Both the position numbers and the translations under genes were made by a program. DNA of 64,000 bases from Strongyloides papillosus (lineage: Eukaryota; Nematoda; Chromadorea; Rhabditida; Strongyloididae). The DNA lies in assembly GCA_005656395.1 (NCBI GenBank), contig SRSI01000068.1, positions 310,001-374,000 of the forward strand. The letters run 5' to 3'. Positions 62,101 to 64,000 of the stretch are shown piece after piece (the first letter of the stretch is position 1; the number at the start of each line of letters is the position of its first letter). The notes under the pieces were generated by a model that did no database searches, had not been told where the DNA came from, and worked only from the letters and a program-made list of their open reading frames with translations.

Positions 62101-62577
62101 GTAGATTATTCTGATAAAAGACTCATTTTATGATGTGTTACGCAATTGGCATAAGGCTGTTATAAATGAGGTGAATGGCTTATTATAAATTTAAGATAAT
62201 ACTCAATTAGAGAATTTTTTTAAACTAAAATTATCCTTTTAGTTTAATTACTTTTAGAATACATAGTAGAAAGTAACCTTTAAAATAATATTACTCCATT
62301 CAAAAGATACTTTTAAATGCAGTATATTATTTTTGAAATATATAGTTTTTGACGTATATAAGACTTACGCATAAAAATACACTAAATTTAAAAGAAATCC
62401 ATCACAAAGATCTTTATATTGCAATTCAACATTCCTAAAGTTATTTTCAATAGAATTTTCATTATTAATATTATAACCAATTTTCAATGTATTTATTGGA
62501 ATTAACGGCTCCTCTCCAGCTAATAAATCTTTAATCCATTCGGCTAAACAACCACTCCAAAAAACTTCTTCATTCAT
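53120..62577 (-). CDS. grdn-1: CCDC88 (Girdin/Daple) homologue
   Basis: Minus-strand exons 62577-62369, 61977-61860, 60582-60513, 58489-58347, 58291-55397, 55350-54285 and 53868-53120 join in frame to 1749 aa. Residues 1 to about 185 are a HOOK domain; VIVMSLPDLISIARNPST and LLFLLFGCTVQCERKEYF match the CCDC88 family closely. A coiled coil of about 900 residues fills the largest exon. The C-terminal 600 residues are disordered, Ser/Asn-rich. CCDC88 proteins link dynein, actin, trimeric G proteins and Wnt/Dishevelled signalling; the nematode protein is known from cilia and sensory dendrites. The gene ends WQNYGCL, like the PDZ-binding GCV end of Daple. Tyrosine motifs NYENV and VYENV could bind SH2 domains. 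Two features are uncertain: a candidate microexon at 61017-61028, and the donor joining the last two exons (54285 preferred). Reading through instead gives a stop at 54237-54235. Confidence 0.9.
54235..54284 (-). CDS. Alternative C-terminus of CCDC88 homologue
   Basis: If the donor GTATAG at 54284-54279 is not used, the frame continues 16 codons to a TGA at 54237-54235, ending PNSLYENA. This would drop the 250-residue last exon with its PDZ-binding end but keep one YEN motif. Both forms are possible; which is used cannot be told from DNA. Confidence 0.45.
58490..60512. other. Large intron of CCDC88 homologue
   Basis: About 2 kb, far longer than the 37-70 nt introns elsewhere. It is AT-rich and no coding exon was found; it may hold enhancers or an internal promoter. 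Confidence 0.5.
61008..61028 (-). other. Candidate in-frame microexon of CCDC88 homologue
   Basis: Within the 1.28 kb intron of the HOOK region, TTTTGATAG on the minus strand is followed by GAAGATCGTAGT, then GTAAGTAAA and GTAAGTAAT. The first donor gives a 12-nt exon (EDRS, 61017-61028) and the second a 21-nt exon (EDRSVSK, 61008-61028). Both preserve phase 0, matching the flanking exons. Perfect donors in tandem make chance less likely. Confidence 0.45.
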
Positions 62578-64000
62578 TTGATCGAATAAATATTATTAAC
62601 ATAAGATTAAAAATGAACAGCAATCATAAAGGAAATTGATATGATTAAAGATTAATGATATCAAGATAAAAAAGTTATTTCAAAGTAGATCAAAAAACCA
62701 ATGAAGCTTAAAAATTTCCTTTTTACAAAATAACTTTTTATATTACAGTCGACTTAATGATTCCTTTTATTTAATTGAATTCTAAAATAAAAAGATAGGG
62801 ATAAGAAATATTTAAAAATAAAAAAAAAGAATGAATTAAAATAAATTGATGAATAAAGAAATATCATATAACATTTCTTACTATCAATAAACGATTATGA
62901 AAATATCCGGAATCTATGAAAAAACAAACATTTTCAATATCAAATACATTACCGCTTACTTATATTTGAAGAAGTTGTTAAATAGAACTAATGACAAATT
63001 ATTATTCTTGCTTTCACACATTATATCTTCTTTGTATTCTCATAAATTAATAAGAATAATATAATATTTTTAAGTAAATAAATTTTATCTCAAATTAACT
63101 TTCTCCAAATACACTTAGTAAATGGTAATTGAAAGAAAATTCGAACAAAGCGTCAAAATTAACTGTCCATTTATTTAAAAATGATTAAAAAAACTAGTTA
63201 GAGTTCCTTGAACAATATTTAAAAATTTTAACGTAATAACTAACTAGCTAATTGATACACTATATATATTTTATTTATTTATTTTTAAGAATGTTCTAAA
63301 TTTTATGAAGGTAAATTTAGTATAATAACATTTAAGATAGTGTTAAAAGTCATGAAATATCTAGAAAACTAGATTTTTTTAGACTCACTTCTTTGAATGA
63401 ACATGTTTTTCTTTTAATTGATTTACTTAAAAGGTAATCTTATGCCAATTATTAGACATTTGACCACATATTAATAACAAGCTTTTTTTAAGTAACAGCG
63501 CGGTAAAATTTAGATAACGGTACAAGTAATAGAAAATGTTAGTCATTCACTACTAGATAATAAAAAATAGAACATTTGATTGACATATAATATTCACTAT
63601 TTCCTCATCTCTGAAATTTATCTATATATTTACACATAATTGAATTGATTATATGCACTTTAATTAAAAAAACCTATCAAAATTAATCATGCTAAATTTT
63701 AAAATAAATATAATGAAATATTTGAAACTTGCTTTATTATATAAAATATGATACATAGTTAGAGATTAAAAATAATGCAAACATCAAAAACCTAAATCAT
63801 AAAATATGATATTATTTTAATCCTCAATAAAAATTAGTAGAAATAAAAACAAGTACATTAAATCCTTAAATTGAAACTAAATAAATTTTATTTATAAAAA
63901 TGATTCAAGTATTCGTTCACTTTTTGTGGTTGAGACAATCAGTTGATTAAATTTTTTATGTAACATTTTTAATAAATGGTTGTTTTAAAAAAAATGTAAT
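62578..64000. other. Upstream region of CCDC88 homologue
   Basis: 1.4 kb to the window edge; AT-rich, no gene seen. It should contain the promoter of the minus-strand CCDC88 gene. A further 5' exon cannot be excluded, although the ATG at 62577 begins a HOOK domain of normal length. Confidence 0.5.

Overview
The window is nuclear DNA of a nematode, most like the Strongyloides group (Strongyloididae). It is extremely AT-rich between genes. Nearly all introns are 37-70 nt with GT...AG ends and T-rich acceptors. Many start codons sit 4-10 nt behind an AG that looks like a spliced-leader acceptor. The predicted proteins match animal families with nematode-style divergence. No bacterial, viral or complete transposon sequence was recognised. 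All exon models come from reading splice signals and protein frames by eye.

Layout. 1-900: a three-exon coiled-coil gene with an internal stop, beside an inverted repeat. 3.1-8.7 kb: three secreted Kunitz-domain genes in tandem, the first fused to thyroglobulin type-1-like domains. 11.8-13.2 kb: a PARP-1-like protein holding only the DNA-binding zinc domains, convergent with an EDEM3-type mannosidase (13.3-16.4 kb, minus) whose large intron hides a possible membrane-anchor exon. 17.5-19.0 kb: an ankyrin protein. 19.0-27.2 kb: a gene desert with less AT-rich, structured islands. 27.2-28.8 kb: an unrecognised protein with two YY/GW repeats. 29.6-30.0 kb: a small saposin-like secreted protein.

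30.4-39.4 kb is a run of six plus-strand genes: ALG5 glucosyltransferase, DGAT1-like acyltransferase, Arp3, dynactin p25, an orphan, and thymidine kinase. Several have trans-splice-like acceptors just before the ATG. 39.6-44.7 kb holds minus-strand genes: methionine aminopeptidase 1, a small histone-fold protein, and a BRICHOS-like type II membrane protein with a prion-like tail. 47.8-49.9 kb is a kinesin-13 (KLP-7/MCAK type), convergent with a PAQR receptor (50.0-51.1 kb). 53.1-62.6 kb is a CCDC88 (Girdin/Daple) homologue on the minus strand.

The set mixes housekeeping functions (ER glycan handling: EDEM3 and ALG5; cytoskeleton: Arp3, dynactin, kinesin-13, CCDC88) with a secreted Kunitz cluster of the kind often expanded in parasites. 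The most unusual points are the catalytic-domain-free PARP protein, the candidate alternative membrane tail of EDEM3, an Arp3 intron that seems to end in AT, a 12/21-nt candidate microexon and a Daple-like C-terminus in the CCDC88 gene, and Kunitz copies with a lengthened reactive loop lacking a basic P1.
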